Below, one piece after another: positions 34,601 to 42,886 of a stretch of DNA of 64,000 nucleotides. Origin of the DNA: Hymenobacter sp. BT559 (GTDB taxonomy: Bacteria; Bacteroidota; Bacteroidia; Cytophagales; Hymenobacteraceae). Position 1 is the stretch's first letter. Each line of letters starts with the position of its first letter. The stretch lies in assembly GCF_016427535.1 (NCBI RefSeq), contig NZ_JAELXV010000014.1, positions 1 to 64,000 of the forward strand. The letters run 5' to 3'. The notes under the pieces are model-generated. The model was given only the letters and a program-made list of their open reading frames with translations, had not been told where the DNA came from and searched no databases. Both the position numbers and the translations under genes were made by a program.

Positions 34601-35979
34601 TAGCCGAGGTAAAGCAAACGCTAGCCTTTGTAGGCCAGCAGCTTTTGCCTAACCTGGCCCAGACTTACGACGAGGTTTCCAACCTACTCCACGGCCTAGG
34701 GGGTGGCTACGTGCCAGCCGGCCCCAGCGGCGCACCCACCCGGGGCATGGCCCACATCTTGCCCACCGGCCGCAATTTTTACGCCGTAGACCCCCGTGCC
34801 CTGCCCTCGCAGGCGGCCTGGGAAGTGGGCCAGCAGCTAGCCCGCGAGGTGCTGGCGCGCCACCTCAAGGAAACCGGCCGCTACCCCGAAAGCGTGGGCT
34901 TAAGCGTGTGGGGCACCAGCGCCATGCGCACCCACGGCGACGACGTGGCCGAAATCCTGGCCCTGCTAGGGGTGCGCCCCGTGTGGCAACTCCAAAGCCG
35001 CCGCGTAACGGGCGTGGAGGTGATTCCGCTGGCCGAGCTAGGCCGCCCCCGCATCGACGTGACTACCCGCATCAGCGGCTTTTTCCGCGATGCCTTCCCG
35101 CACCTCATTGAACTGCTGGACGATGCTGTGCAGCTCGTACTGGCCCTCGACGAGCCGCTCGACCAGAACTTCGTGCGTAAGCACTACCTAGGGGACCTTG
35201 CCGAGCTGCACGCGCTGGACGTGCCCGCCGAAGAAGCCGAGCAGCGCGCCGGCTACCGCATTTTTGGGGCCGCACCGGGTAGTTACGGGGCCGGCATCCT
35301 ACCGCTCATCAACGAGAAAAACTGGCAGGGCGATGCCGATTTTGCCCAGGCCTACGTGAACTGGGGCGGCTACGCTTACACCCGTGCTGCGAGCGGTGCC
35401 GATGCCCGCCCCGAGTTTCGGCAGCGGCTGGCGGGCGTGGAGGTAGCCCTGCACAACCAGGATAACCGCGAGCACGACATCTTCGACAGCGACGACTACT
35501 TGCAGTTTCACGGCGGCATGATTGCCACCATTCGTAGCCTCACAGGCCAGCAGCCTAAGCACTATTTCGGCGACACCCAGGACCCCGCCCGCCCCGCCGT
35601 ACGCGACCTCAAGGAGGAAACCCTGCGCGTGTTCCGCTCCCGCGTCGTCAACCCCAAGTGGTTGGCTGGCATCCAGCGCCACGGCTACAAAGGCGGCTTG
35701 GAGCTAACGGCTACCGTGGATTATCTATTCGGCTACGACGCTACAGCTAAGGTAGTTGATGATTGGATGTATGAGAAAGTGGCTGAAACATACGCCCTCG
35801 ATGCTGGGATGCAGGAGTTCTTTGCCGAGAGCAACCCGTGGGCGCTGAATGCCATTGTCGAGCGATTGTTGGAGGCGGCGCAGCGGGGGATGTGGGCTGC
35901 GCCCGCGCCCGAAACGCTTGCCGCGTTGCAGGCAGTCTACTTGCAAAGTGAGACGCTGCTGGAAGCGCGCAATGAGTAG
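31684..35979 (+). CDS. cobN: Cobaltochelatase CobN-like large subunit with N-terminal 2Fe-2S-type domain
   Basis: A 1,431-residue protein of the CobN/BchH family, which uses ATP-driven partners to insert cobalt into a corrin or a related ring. The CobN/Mg-chelatase region spans about 330-1410 (FQGENGPLLDVLINTVSF, HVGKHGTLEWLPGKG, the HTRxG-like LPTGRNFYAVDPRALPS). Residues about 20-110 are an added thioredoxin-like [2Fe-2S] ferredoxin-type domain with Cys29, 33, 34, 35, 70 and 74 (SYCYNACCCGR, GGCLGPC). The gene is followed, after a large hairpin, by a ChlI/ChlD-type gene that should supply the motor. In the aerobic pathway CobN acts late, whereas the neighbouring operon encodes an early CbiX chelatase. 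Confidence 0.92.
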   Translation: MREIKRQRVQRADGKAINLVQRRGHLSYCYNACCCGRVDRGYAAVPVDLYKSEWLRRKLRNTVHMTKGGCLGPCTLANVVTLLFDGRSTWFHSINSDWQVLAIFDYIDSLVAADGYLAPPAELAEYVFQFYSWTGAETTDAAGVAAPVAAEGIAFLTHAETDLLTLHRSVQELPTDFPKTVGINLLGIKNETHMAQLLDRELAAARIIVLRVLGRPSSIPGFQELVRRAKAQGQHLLVLSGAGDLNPELAAVSTVSPAVLHEALGYLQAGGYANLTALLYYLADHLLLTGFGYEPPVTLPEHGLYHPDLPENADLADWLRLRNPAQPTAGVLFYRAHWVSGNLAFVDALVRELEAQGVNALPVFTASLKAVDVDTGAPWAFSFFQGENGPLLDVLINTVSFAMSEVNPDGPTSAGWSVEALQQLDVVVLQAITSGMARGPWESSSRGLNPLDTAMNVALPEFDGRLITVPISFKEKNREATGYAPVPDRVARVAGLARRFARLRQVPNPEKRVAFVFTNSNSKASQIGNAVGLDAPASLLTLLHAMQAEGYALGELPPTGTALIHELVDRCSYDETYLTPEQLGRAVGQVSFVQYAQWFSELPEALQQKMTKQWGPPPGATYVHDGHIALAGIELGNALVMLQPPRGYGMDPDAIYHQPDLAPTHHYYACYRWLRDGWGADALVHVGKHGTLEWLPGKGIGLSENCFPDAFLGDLPLFYPFIINDPGEGSQAKRRAHATILDHLTPPMTTADSYGELAQLTQLVDEYYQVEVLDPAKLPLLQRQIWDLVKQTNLDQDLAVLLRRDHGDHVHDWDDDMTPEGVPVSLAEMDGKDVAHLIEDIDGYLCELGAAQIRNGLHILGQAPEDEMLVDMLQALTRLPNLGVPGLQAGLATLFGFELEQLLAAKGQKLAVVGAQFKALAGRPVVTGADALEVLDELTRHLLLVWQQRHFRSDLLDEALFEALNVAPSQPGLAEVKQTLAFVGQQLLPNLAQTYDEVSNLLHGLGGGYVPAGPSGAPTRGMAHILPTGRNFYAVDPRALPSQAAWEVGQQLAREVLARHLKETGRYPESVGLSVWGTSAMRTHGDDVAEILALLGVRPVWQLQSRRVTGVEVIPLAELGRPRIDVTTRISGFFRDAFPHLIELLDDAVQLVLALDEPLDQNFVRKHYLGDLAELHALDVPAEEAEQRAGYRIFGAAPGSYGAGILPLINEKNWQGDADFAQAYVNWGGYAYTRAASGADARPEFRQRLAGVEVALHNQDNREHDIFDSDDYLQFHGGMIATIRSLTGQQPKHYFGDTQDPARPAVRDLKEETLRVFRSRVVNPKWLAGIQRHGYKGGLELTATVDYLFGYDATAKVVDDWMYEKVAETYALDAGMQEFFAESNPWALNAIVERLLEAAQRGMWAAPAPETLAALQAVYLQSETLLEARNE

Positions 35980-35984
35980 CAGCT

Positions 35985-36033
35985 CGCCTTGCACCCCCGG
36001 CCCCTCTCCCGGAGGGGCCGGGGGTGCAAGGCG
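35985..36033 (+). repeat. 22-bp perfect hairpin between cobN and the chelatase motor gene
   Basis: Arms 35985-36006 and 36012-36033 are perfectly complementary around TCCCG, very GC-rich and without a T-run. It is more like a REP-type palindrome than a terminator. It may stabilise the cobN message or set the ratio of CobN to its motor subunit. Confidence 0.75.
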
Positions 36034-36064
36034 TTAGGATTGCATTTTGAATTTATACTTACCC

Positions 36065-38056
36065 ATGAACTACCCCTTCGCCGCCCTGGTCGGCCAAGAC
36101 ATGCTGAAGCAAGCCCTGCTGCTGTGTGCCGTAAACCCAACCCTAGGTGGCGTGTTGCTGCGCGGCGACAAAGGCACGGCCAAAACCACCGCCGTGCGCG
36201 GCCTGGCCGACGTGCTGCCGCCCATCCTAGCCGTGCCCGGCTGCCCGTTTAACTGTGAGCCCGGCCAGCCGGCGGACCTGTGCCCAGTGTGCCACCAGCC
36301 CGACGCTGTGGCGCGGGAGCTACCCGCGCCCTTCGTCAATTTCCCCCTAGGGGCCACCGAAGACCGCGTGCTGGGTAGCCTCGACCTAGAAGGACTACTA
36401 GCCGACCGCCAGAAAAAGCTGCAACCCGGCCTGCTGGCCGCCGCCCACCGCGGCGTGCTCTACATCGATGAAGTAAACCTGCTGCCCGACCACTTAGTCG
36501 ATGTGCTGCTCGATGCAGCGGCCACTGGCGTGAGCACCGTGCAGCGCGAAGGATTGGCCGTGAGCCACCCGGCACGGTTTGCGCTCATCGGCACCATGAA
36601 CCCCGAAGAGGGCAACCTGCGCCCGCAGTTTCTCGACCGTTTTGGGCTGATGGTGGATATCTCGGCCCCGCGTGACGTGGCCGAGCGTACGGAGGTAGTA
36701 CGTCGCCGCATCGCCTTTGAGCGCGACCCGGCAGCTTTTCAAACTCAGTGGCAGCCTGCGCAAGCAGCCATACGACAGCAGCTGATAGCCGCTCAACTAC
36801 TGCTGCCTGCCGTGCAGATGCCCGAAGGCCTGCTCACGCTCATCAGCCAGCTATGCACTGAATTAGGAGTGGCCAGCCTGCGCGCCGATATCGTGCTGTA
36901 TAAAACGGCCCTTACCCTAGCCGCCCTAGAAGGCCGCACCACTGTGACCGCCGCCGATGTGCGCCGCGCCGCCGAATTGGCCCTGGCTCACCGCCGGCGC
37001 GCCCAACCCTTTGACAGCCCTAGCCTTCCCTCCCAAACCCTGGATGAGCTGATGCAGCAGGCCCCACTACCTACTCCCGATACTGCGCCCCAACCACCCA
37101 CCCCACCTAGCAATTCAGCTCAGCCCAGTGAAGAACCATCCTCAGCAGCAGATAATGCGGCACCTGAGGAGGATAATACCCCACTAGGCGCCCCTCAGGA
37201 AGCTTCCCCCGAGCAGGTATTTACTGTTGGGCCGACGGCGCCAACCCGGCCCATTGTGGTGGAGGCAGCGCCGCCCGATGCACCACTCGTAGGCCTAGCC
37301 ACTGGCCAGCGCGGGGCCAGCGTGCCCGCCGCGCGGGGCCAGTACATGCGGGCCGTGCTCGACCGGGCTCCGTCAGAGCTGGCCATTGAGGCGACGGTGC
37401 GCCAAGCTGTGCTGCGCGACCCCGCGGCGGCCCAAATTACCCGCGATGACCTGCACCAAAAAGTGCGTAGCAGCAAGACCGGTACCTTTCTGCTACTCGT
37501 GGTCGATGCCTCGGGCTCGATGAGCGCCAGCCGCCGCATGGAAGCCGTGAAAGGGGCCGTGCTCAGCCTGCTCACTGAGGCCTATCAGCAGCGCGATACT
37601 GTAGCTGTTATTGCGTTTCGGGGCGTAGAAGCGCGGGTGCTGCTGCCGCCCACCCGCAGCGTGGCCGTAGCCGAAGAAGCCTTGCGCACGCTGCCCACGG
37701 GCGGGCGCACACCGCTGCCACATGCCCTGCAACTAGCCGCGCAGTTGCTAGCGCGAGCTGACTACCCAACTGACTTACAGCCGCTACTAGTGCTACTCAG
37801 CGATGGCAAAGCCAATGTGCCCCTAGCCGGTGGCGGTGATGCTGGCCAGCAAACCCAGCAACTCGCCGAGCAACTGCGCACGCAAAATATCCCCACCTTA
37901 GTCCTCGATACCGATACCAGCTACCTGCGCCTAGGTAAGGCTGCCGAGCTGGCCACTGCCCTAGGCGCACAATACCTGCCACTCGACGAGTTATCTGCCA
38001 CGTCGCTAACCAACACTATTTTAACGGTTAATAATCAGATGCTAGCGCGAGTTTAG
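36065..38056 (+). CDS. ChlI/ChlD-type chelatase motor subunit (AAA+ and VWA in one protein)
   Basis: A 663-residue fusion of the two Mg/Co-chelatase motor parts. Residues about 1-320 are the AAA+ ChlI/BchI part: Walker A GDKGTAKTT (34-42), Walker B VLYIDEVNLL, LIGTMNPEEGNLRPQFLDRF. Cys60, 64, 73 and 76 (PGCPFNCE, LCPVC) could bind zinc. A Pro/Ala/Glu-rich linker (about 325-400) leads to a VWA domain with the MIDAS DASGSMS near residue 480. It should power cobalt insertion by CobN. The ATG at 36065 is preferred to 36047, as MNYPFAALVGQD is the normal family start. It is convergent with the cobalamin operon. Confidence 0.9.
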   Translation: MNYPFAALVGQDMLKQALLLCAVNPTLGGVLLRGDKGTAKTTAVRGLADVLPPILAVPGCPFNCEPGQPADLCPVCHQPDAVARELPAPFVNFPLGATEDRVLGSLDLEGLLADRQKKLQPGLLAAAHRGVLYIDEVNLLPDHLVDVLLDAAATGVSTVQREGLAVSHPARFALIGTMNPEEGNLRPQFLDRFGLMVDISAPRDVAERTEVVRRRIAFERDPAAFQTQWQPAQAAIRQQLIAAQLLLPAVQMPEGLLTLISQLCTELGVASLRADIVLYKTALTLAALEGRTTVTAADVRRAAELALAHRRRAQPFDSPSLPSQTLDELMQQAPLPTPDTAPQPPTPPSNSAQPSEEPSSAADNAAPEEDNTPLGAPQEASPEQVFTVGPTAPTRPIVVEAAPPDAPLVGLATGQRGASVPAARGQYMRAVLDRAPSELAIEATVRQAVLRDPAAAQITRDDLHQKVRSSKTGTFLLLVVDASGSMSASRRMEAVKGAVLSLLTEAYQQRDTVAVIAFRGVEARVLLPPTRSVAVAEEALRTLPTGGRTPLPHALQLAAQLLARADYPTDLQPLLVLLSDGKANVPLAGGGDAGQQTQQLAEQLRTQNIPTLVLDTDTSYLRLGKAAELATALGAQYLPLDELSATSLTNTILTVNNQMLARV

Positions 38057-38215
38057 CGCAGTGTAACTCGTGCCTAGTTATGACGTGGAGGCTGCACCTC
38101 TACTGCTGCGCTAGCGGCAAGGCTACATAAACCCGCAGAACACATTATGTTGCTAGTACTAACACCAACTTGCCGCTAAATCCGCGCTAGTGCAAGCAGG
38201 GCAGTAGCAGCATGC
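38057..38215. other. Spacer between convergent cobalamin units
   Basis: About 160 bases between the two converging transcripts. TAGCGGCAAG (about 38111) and CTTGCCGCTA (about 38168) can pair across it, giving a loose stem that may end transcription on both sides. Confidence 0.4.
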
Positions 38216-38914
38216 TTACCCCGCAAAGCCGTTGTAAATCCAGAGTAAGCCTACGCCAATCGATACCACGCCGACAACGGCATTTATTAGTTTGAATACT
38301 ACTTGATTACGCTCGATAAACCGCGATACCGAGAAGGCCATTACGCAGCTGTAAGCCGTCATGGCGACCACAATACCAACGCTTTGCAGGGCAATGATGC
38401 CGATGGCCGTGCGCGTGTCTTTGGCGGCCAGCGTGAGGGCCACGGCGCAGGCCCCGCCCGTGCCGGCCAGCCCATGCAGCATACCTACCCAGAAGGAGCG
38501 GCTGAGTACATTCATCGCGATTTCTTCGCCCTGGCTGCCGTGCAGGTGCAGGGCATTGGTAAGGTGAGCGTGCTCGGCAAATTTCTTGTGCTCGGCCATC
38601 AGTTTCTTGAGCTGGTGGTTGCGCCGGATAGCTTCCCAACCCAACCAAATCATGACTGGGCCTACTGCCAATTCGGCCCAGCGCGAAAAACTCAGCGGCA
38701 GGGCTGAGCGCAGCACCAATGCCAAGGCACTGAAGATAATGAGCGTGAGTGAGTGACCTAGGGCCCACTGCGACGAGCGCCAGATGAGCTTGCCGTAACC
38801 CGTGTTATAGCGCTTTTTTTCGGTGGCTAGCACCGACACGGCCGCCATGTGGTCGGGCTCAAAGGAGTGCTGCACACCGAGCAGCAGCGAATCAATCAGG
38901 AGAGGATAAAGCAA
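38216..38914 (-). CDS. Nickel/cobalt transporter-like membrane protein (HX4DH family), copy 2
   Basis: A 232-residue paralogue of the protein at 30767-31420. It shares the start plan (LLIDSLLLGVQHSFEPDHMAAV with the HX4DH signature), WRSSQWALGHSLT and SFWVGMLHGLAGTGGAC, and differs by a His-rich loop between segments (AEHKKFAEHAHLTNALHLHG) that could collect metal. It is the last gene of the riboswitch-led cobalamin operon, 54 bases after cbiD, so it should be made when cobalamin is low and supply cobalt to CbiX. Confidence 0.87.
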   Translation of the reverse strand: MLYPLLIDSLLLGVQHSFEPDHMAAVSVLATEKKRYNTGYGKLIWRSSQWALGHSLTLIIFSALALVLRSALPLSFSRWAELAVGPVMIWLGWEAIRRNHQLKKLMAEHKKFAEHAHLTNALHLHGSQGEEIAMNVLSRSFWVGMLHGLAGTGGACAVALTLAAKDTRTAIGIIALQSVGIVVAMTAYSCVMAFSVSRFIERNQVVFKLINAVVGVVSIGVGLLWIYNGFAG

Positions 38915-38968
38915 GCGGTGGGGGTAGGAGCAAATGATTAAAGCAGGGTAACGCTATTTTGCAGTTGA

Positions 38969-40063
38969 TTAAAAATCAAACGCATACGTGATAAATTGCT
39001 CAGTAGCATCAATCAACACCAGCCGGCAGGGCCGCGTGCCCGTGATGGTGCCAATAACGGCGTGGCAATGACGGGCCAGCACGGTGTAAAACGGCTCAGT
39101 AGCCGAGAAGGGAAACAGTTCGGTGAGGCCGCTGGCTAAAGTAAGCTGCGCAATGGCCGCGCACCGCTCGGCAGGGTAGCCGGCCTCAGTGGCTACCCCG
39201 GCCACCCAATCTTTATCCCAGCTCGACTGGTTGCTGTGAGTGTTGAGGGCGCCCTGGGCCAGCTTCACGGCCTTGCCCAGCATGATGCCCATGGTGAAAG
39301 AAGCTAGGGGCGAGGCAGCAATTTTTTCCAATGTCTCACCTATCCAGTTGCCGTATTGGATGAAGCCCACGGCGGGTAGGTGCGCGAAGAGGTGGCGCAG
39401 CAACTTCTCGCTTTTGCCGCCCGAGTTTATCACCACTTCCGTCAGCCCATTGGCTATGGCCACGTCGATGCCCTGCACGATGCTCGCTACGTAGGCTTCG
39501 GCCGAAAAAGGTTTCACGATGCCGGTAGTACCTAGGATGGAAATGCCGCCCACGATACCTAAACGGCCGTTGAGTGTGCGCTGGGCCAACTGCGCCCCCC
39601 CGGCCACCGCCACGCTAATAGATACGCCGGGGTCCGCGCCTTCCTCGGCCAGCACCTCGGCCACCACGGCGCGCATCATCTGGCGAGGTACAGGGTTGAT
39701 GGCCGGCTCGCCCACCGCAATGGCTAGCCCCGGCAGCGTAACCGTGCCTACGCCCTCGCCGGGCAGGAAGACAACCTCACCAGTATCGTTGAGCGAAACT
39801 GTGCAGCTGATTTCGGCCCCGTGCGTCACGTCGGGGTCGTCGCCGGCATCCTTGAAGGTGGCGCAACGGGCCTGTTTGGCGTCGTACTCGCAACTGTGCA
39901 GCGCAAACCCCACCACCTCGCCGCCCGGCAGCGTGATGGCGACTTCCACCACCGCTTCCTGCCGCAGCAGCGCCCGCAGGGCCGCCTTGGTGCAAGCCGT
40001 GGCGCAGGCCCCGGTGGTGTAGCCGGAGCGCAAAGGTCCTTCAGGAACCGGCCGTAAGCCCAT
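38969..40063 (-). CDS. cbiD: Cobalt-precorrin-5B C1-methyltransferase CbiD
   Basis: A 364-residue enzyme that methylates C1 of the corrin ring in the oxygen-independent pathway. The N-terminal RSGYTTGACATACTKAAL (residues 12-29) is the family hallmark, followed by VSLNDTGEVVFLPGEGVGTVT and the GGKSEKLLRHLF segment. CbiD is specific to the cobalt-early route, together with CbiG. Its start overlaps the end of cbiJ by 23 bases. Cytoplasmic. Confidence 0.94.
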   Translation of the reverse strand: MGLRPVPEGPLRSGYTTGACATACTKAALRALLRQEAVVEVAITLPGGEVVGFALHSCEYDAKQARCATFKDAGDDPDVTHGAEISCTVSLNDTGEVVFLPGEGVGTVTLPGLAIAVGEPAINPVPRQMMRAVVAEVLAEEGADPGVSISVAVAGGAQLAQRTLNGRLGIVGGISILGTTGIVKPFSAEAYVASIVQGIDVAIANGLTEVVINSGGKSEKLLRHLFAHLPAVGFIQYGNWIGETLEKIAASPLASFTMGIMLGKAVKLAQGALNTHSNQSSWDKDWVAGVATEAGYPAERCAAIAQLTLASGLTELFPFSATEPFYTVLARHCHAVIGTITGTRPCRLVLIDATEQFITYAFDF

Positions 40064-40850
40064 GTAGGTGCGTGTGTAAGTAAGCCAGCAACTCGCCCTC
40101 GCCCGCCACGGGGCGAAAGTGCGCCGGCATGGTGGGCCGCTGCACTACGAAAATAGGCACGCCTGCCGCCAGCGCTGCCGCCAGCTTCACCGAGAGGAAG
40201 CCGCTTTCGCCGCTTTCCTTCGTGACCACGGCCTGTACCCCTAGGCGTTGGATGAGTGCCATTTCTTCTGCTACATCGGTGCCCGGCCACGCGGGCAGCA
40301 GCCAGTCGGCCGGTAGTCCCGCCTGGTCGGCCAGTGCCACCGACGACGCCCGGGGCAGCACCCGAAAATACATAGGATGATGCTGCCAGTAGCCGCGCAG
40401 TCGCTCGATGGTCTGCACGCCGCTCAGGGCCAACACGGGAGCTAACCCAGCGGCACGCAGGCGAGTTATTACTTCTTCATAGTCAGATACATGCCTAATA
40501 AGAGGGTGTTTCTGGCGCGGCGGATATTCTCGCTCTAGCCGCAGTACCGGCAGGCCTAGCTGCTGGCTAGCCTCGGCCACGGTGGCGTGCAGCGCCTCGG
40601 CAAACGGATGGCTGGCGTGCACGAGGCACCCTACCCGGTACAGTTGGCAAAACTCCACCAACGTCGCTGTGGTGAATGCGCCCCAACGGTAGCGGCCATT
40701 GGGCGGCAGGTTCACCTCTACTTGCGTTTTAGTCGAATACCAAAAAGTATACTCCGTGTCCGTTAGCCAGGCCGCCACTTGCTTACCCTCCGTGGTGCCC
40801 CCAAAAACCAGGATGGTTTTAGTAGGTAGAGATGCGAGGGAGGTAAGCAT
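40041..40850 (-). CDS. cbiJ: Precorrin-6A reductase CbiJ/CobK
   Basis: A 269-residue NADPH-dependent reductase of a corrin double bond. The nucleotide-binding start ILVFGGTTEGKQVAAWL (residues 13-29) and VHASHPFAEALHATVAEA are typical, as are TKESGESG and the end VVQRPTMP. In this operon the substrate should be the cobalt-containing form (cobalt-precorrin-6A). It overlaps cbiD by 23 bases; the upstream gap to cbiGF (162 bases) holds a hairpin. Confidence 0.93.
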   Translation of the reverse strand: MLTSLASLPTKTILVFGGTTEGKQVAAWLTDTEYTFWYSTKTQVEVNLPPNGRYRWGAFTTATLVEFCQLYRVGCLVHASHPFAEALHATVAEASQQLGLPVLRLEREYPPRQKHPLIRHVSDYEEVITRLRAAGLAPVLALSGVQTIERLRGYWQHHPMYFRVLPRASSVALADQAGLPADWLLPAWPGTDVAEEMALIQRLGVQAVVTKESGESGFLSVKLAAALAAGVPIFVVQRPTMPAHFRPVAGEGELLAYLHTHLHGLTAGS

Positions 40851-40889
40851 TAGGCTTGTTTTTGACTATTAAAAACGGCAATATTGGGT

Positions 40890-40977
40890 GTCATGCTGAG
40901 CTTGTTGAAGCATCTCTACTGCTTCGTTGAGCGGCCCTGGATAGGCGATAGAGATGCTTCGGCAAGCTCAGCATGAC
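40890..40977. repeat. Large hairpin inside the cobalamin operon
   Basis: Arms 40890-40917 and 40950-40977 match at 26 of 28 positions; they read GTCATGCTGAGCTTG...AAGCATCTCT on the outer left. I recall this palindrome as dispersed in Hymenobacter-like genomes. It lies between cbiGF and cbiJ and could lower expression of the last three genes. Confidence 0.7.
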
Positions 40978-41011
40978 AGACGTTTTTCAAGTTAGCTACT
41001 TCAGCAATAAG

Positions 41012-42886
41012 CTACTGGCCGTTGTCAGCCTGCTTTCTAGGTTTCTTAACCTTAGCTGGCTTGCCGGTACGGAAAATGTGCTTCCAATCGGGGTGGTAGA
41101 GCTGCGAGCGGTTTTTGCGGGCTCCGATGGCCGTGCCCACCACGATGAGTACCGTGCGCGTGAGCTTGTGCTCACGAATGAGGCTGGCCAGGTCGGCGAG
41201 CTGGCCGGTGTAGATTTCCTCATCGTCCCAGGTCACGCGGTAAAGGATAGCTACGGGCGTATCGGCGGGGTAGTGTTCCTCCAGCTGTGCCTGTACGCGC
41301 TTGGCAATGGTGGCACTTAAGAAAATGCACATGGTGGCGCGGTGCTGGGCCATCGCCGCTAGGTCCTCGTGCGGGGGCAGGGGCGTATTGCCTGCGCCGC
41401 GCGTCAGGATGATGGTTTGCACTACTTCTGGAATGGTAAACTCCGAGTTCAGGCTAGCCGCCGCGGCCTGAAACGCCGAGATGCCGGGCACGATGAAGTA
41501 GTCCATGCCGCGCTCGTCAAACTCCGTCATCTGTTCCTGAATCGCCCCATAAATAGCCGGGTCGCCGGAGTGCAGCCGCACGATGAGGTGGCCGCGCTCG
41601 TAGTGCTCGGTCATCAACGCTAGTTGGTCTTCCAGGGTCATACTGGCCGAGTTTCGCACCACCGCGCCGGGCTTGGCGTAGTGTGTGAGGCGCTCGGGCA
41701 CCAGGCTGCCGGCATAAAGAATCAAGTCTGCCGCTTCAAGTAACTCCTTGCCTTTTACACTGATGAGGCTGGCATCGCCCGGCCCCGCGCCCACGATGGC
41801 GACTACACCGCGCCGCTCGGCCGTGGCATCGAGCGCTACGGCTAGGGTGTGCTTCTTACCCGAGGCCACCGTGACTTTTTGCTTTTCCAGCAGCAGGTTG
41901 CCGTTGCCGCTAGCCAACTGAGCGGCGGCCTCGCCTACGCTGGGCACGCCGAGCTTGCTCAAGACTACCTCCGACGGATTAGGGATGGTTTGAGTATTGA
42001 GCGCATCGGCGGGGTAGGTAAGCAGTGGCACCCCTAGACGCTCAGCTAGCGCTAGAAAAGCTACTTCGTCGTGCTTGATATCGATAGAATTAATAGACTT
42101 AACCGACTCTATCGCTAACTGTTGCGTAGCTAATTGGGCGCGCACTGAAGCTTCTAGCAAGTCGGCTTCGATGTCGCGCGAGCAGCCCATCCCTAGGTGC
42201 AGCACGGGCGCGTAAAACGTGAGTACCGGCACTGGGGCCACTACGGGGCGGTAGGTCACGGCTAGTACCAATTGGTATTGGTCCCACTCGATATCCTCCC
42301 GGTCATAAAACACGTCTACAAAGTCCGGCTTGGTCTTTTCAAGGTAGCGGGTGCCCTCGTCCAGCACCTCCAGCAGCAGTGCGGTTTTGGTGTTGTTTAC
42401 AAACAAGGAAATCAGCTGGTTGAGCGACTGGCTAGGTACGGCTTGCCAGCCAAACTGCGCCGCCAGCGTATCCAGGGCCCAAATATTCTGCAAGTCGCTG
42501 GCCGTGGTGATAATGGCCTGCGCGCCGAGCACCCGCGCCAGGCGGCGCGCCAGCTCGTTGGCCCCGCCGAGGTGCCCGCTAAGCACCGGCTGCACAAACT
42601 GCCCGTGGTCGTCGAGGTTGAGGATGGCTGGGTCAGTGGCCTTGTCCTGCACGTAGGGCGCAATGCTGCGTACGCAGATGCCCAGCGCTCCGATGAAGAT
42701 AAAGGCATCATAATCAGCAAATGACGCGGCCAAAAAGTCGGCAATAGACGCTATGGACTGCACGGTGGGCACGTCGCCCGGGCGGGTCGAAAACACGACG
42801 ACGCCTTCAAGCTCCCGGCAGAGGCGGTCGGCGAGCAGCACACCGCGGTCGGTGCTGGCCAGGATGGCAGTAGGCTTATTCTTCAT
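41012..42886 (-). CDS. CbiG-CbiF fusion: cobalt-precorrin-5A hydrolase and cobalt-precorrin-4 C11-methyltransferase
   Basis: A 624-residue two-enzyme protein. Residues about 1-345 are CbiG (FIFIGALGICVRSIAPYV, VLSGHLGGANELAR, LHLGMGCSRDI), which opens the ring lactone and releases acetaldehyde. Residues about 360-600 are CbiF/CobM (VVAIVGAGPGDASLISVKG, LHSGDPAIYGAIQEQ, VPGISAFQAAAASLN), which methylates C11 with S-adenosylmethionine. A Lys-rich tail ends it. The two act in consecutive steps, so the fusion may pass the intermediate along. It overlaps cbiET by four bases (ATGA). Confidence 0.94.
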   Translation of the reverse strand: MKNKPTAILASTDRGVLLADRLCRELEGVVVFSTRPGDVPTVQSIASIADFLAASFADYDAFIFIGALGICVRSIAPYVQDKATDPAILNLDDHGQFVQPVLSGHLGGANELARRLARVLGAQAIITTASDLQNIWALDTLAAQFGWQAVPSQSLNQLISLFVNNTKTALLLEVLDEGTRYLEKTKPDFVDVFYDREDIEWDQYQLVLAVTYRPVVAPVPVLTFYAPVLHLGMGCSRDIEADLLEASVRAQLATQQLAIESVKSINSIDIKHDEVAFLALAERLGVPLLTYPADALNTQTIPNPSEVVLSKLGVPSVGEAAAQLASGNGNLLLEKQKVTVASGKKHTLAVALDATAERRGVVAIVGAGPGDASLISVKGKELLEAADLILYAGSLVPERLTHYAKPGAVVRNSASMTLEDQLALMTEHYERGHLIVRLHSGDPAIYGAIQEQMTEFDERGMDYFIVPGISAFQAAAASLNSEFTIPEVVQTIILTRGAGNTPLPPHEDLAAMAQHRATMCIFLSATIAKRVQAQLEEHYPADTPVAILYRVTWDDEEIYTGQLADLASLIREHKLTRTVLIVVGTAIGARKNRSQLYHPDWKHIFRTGKPAKVKKPRKQADNGQ

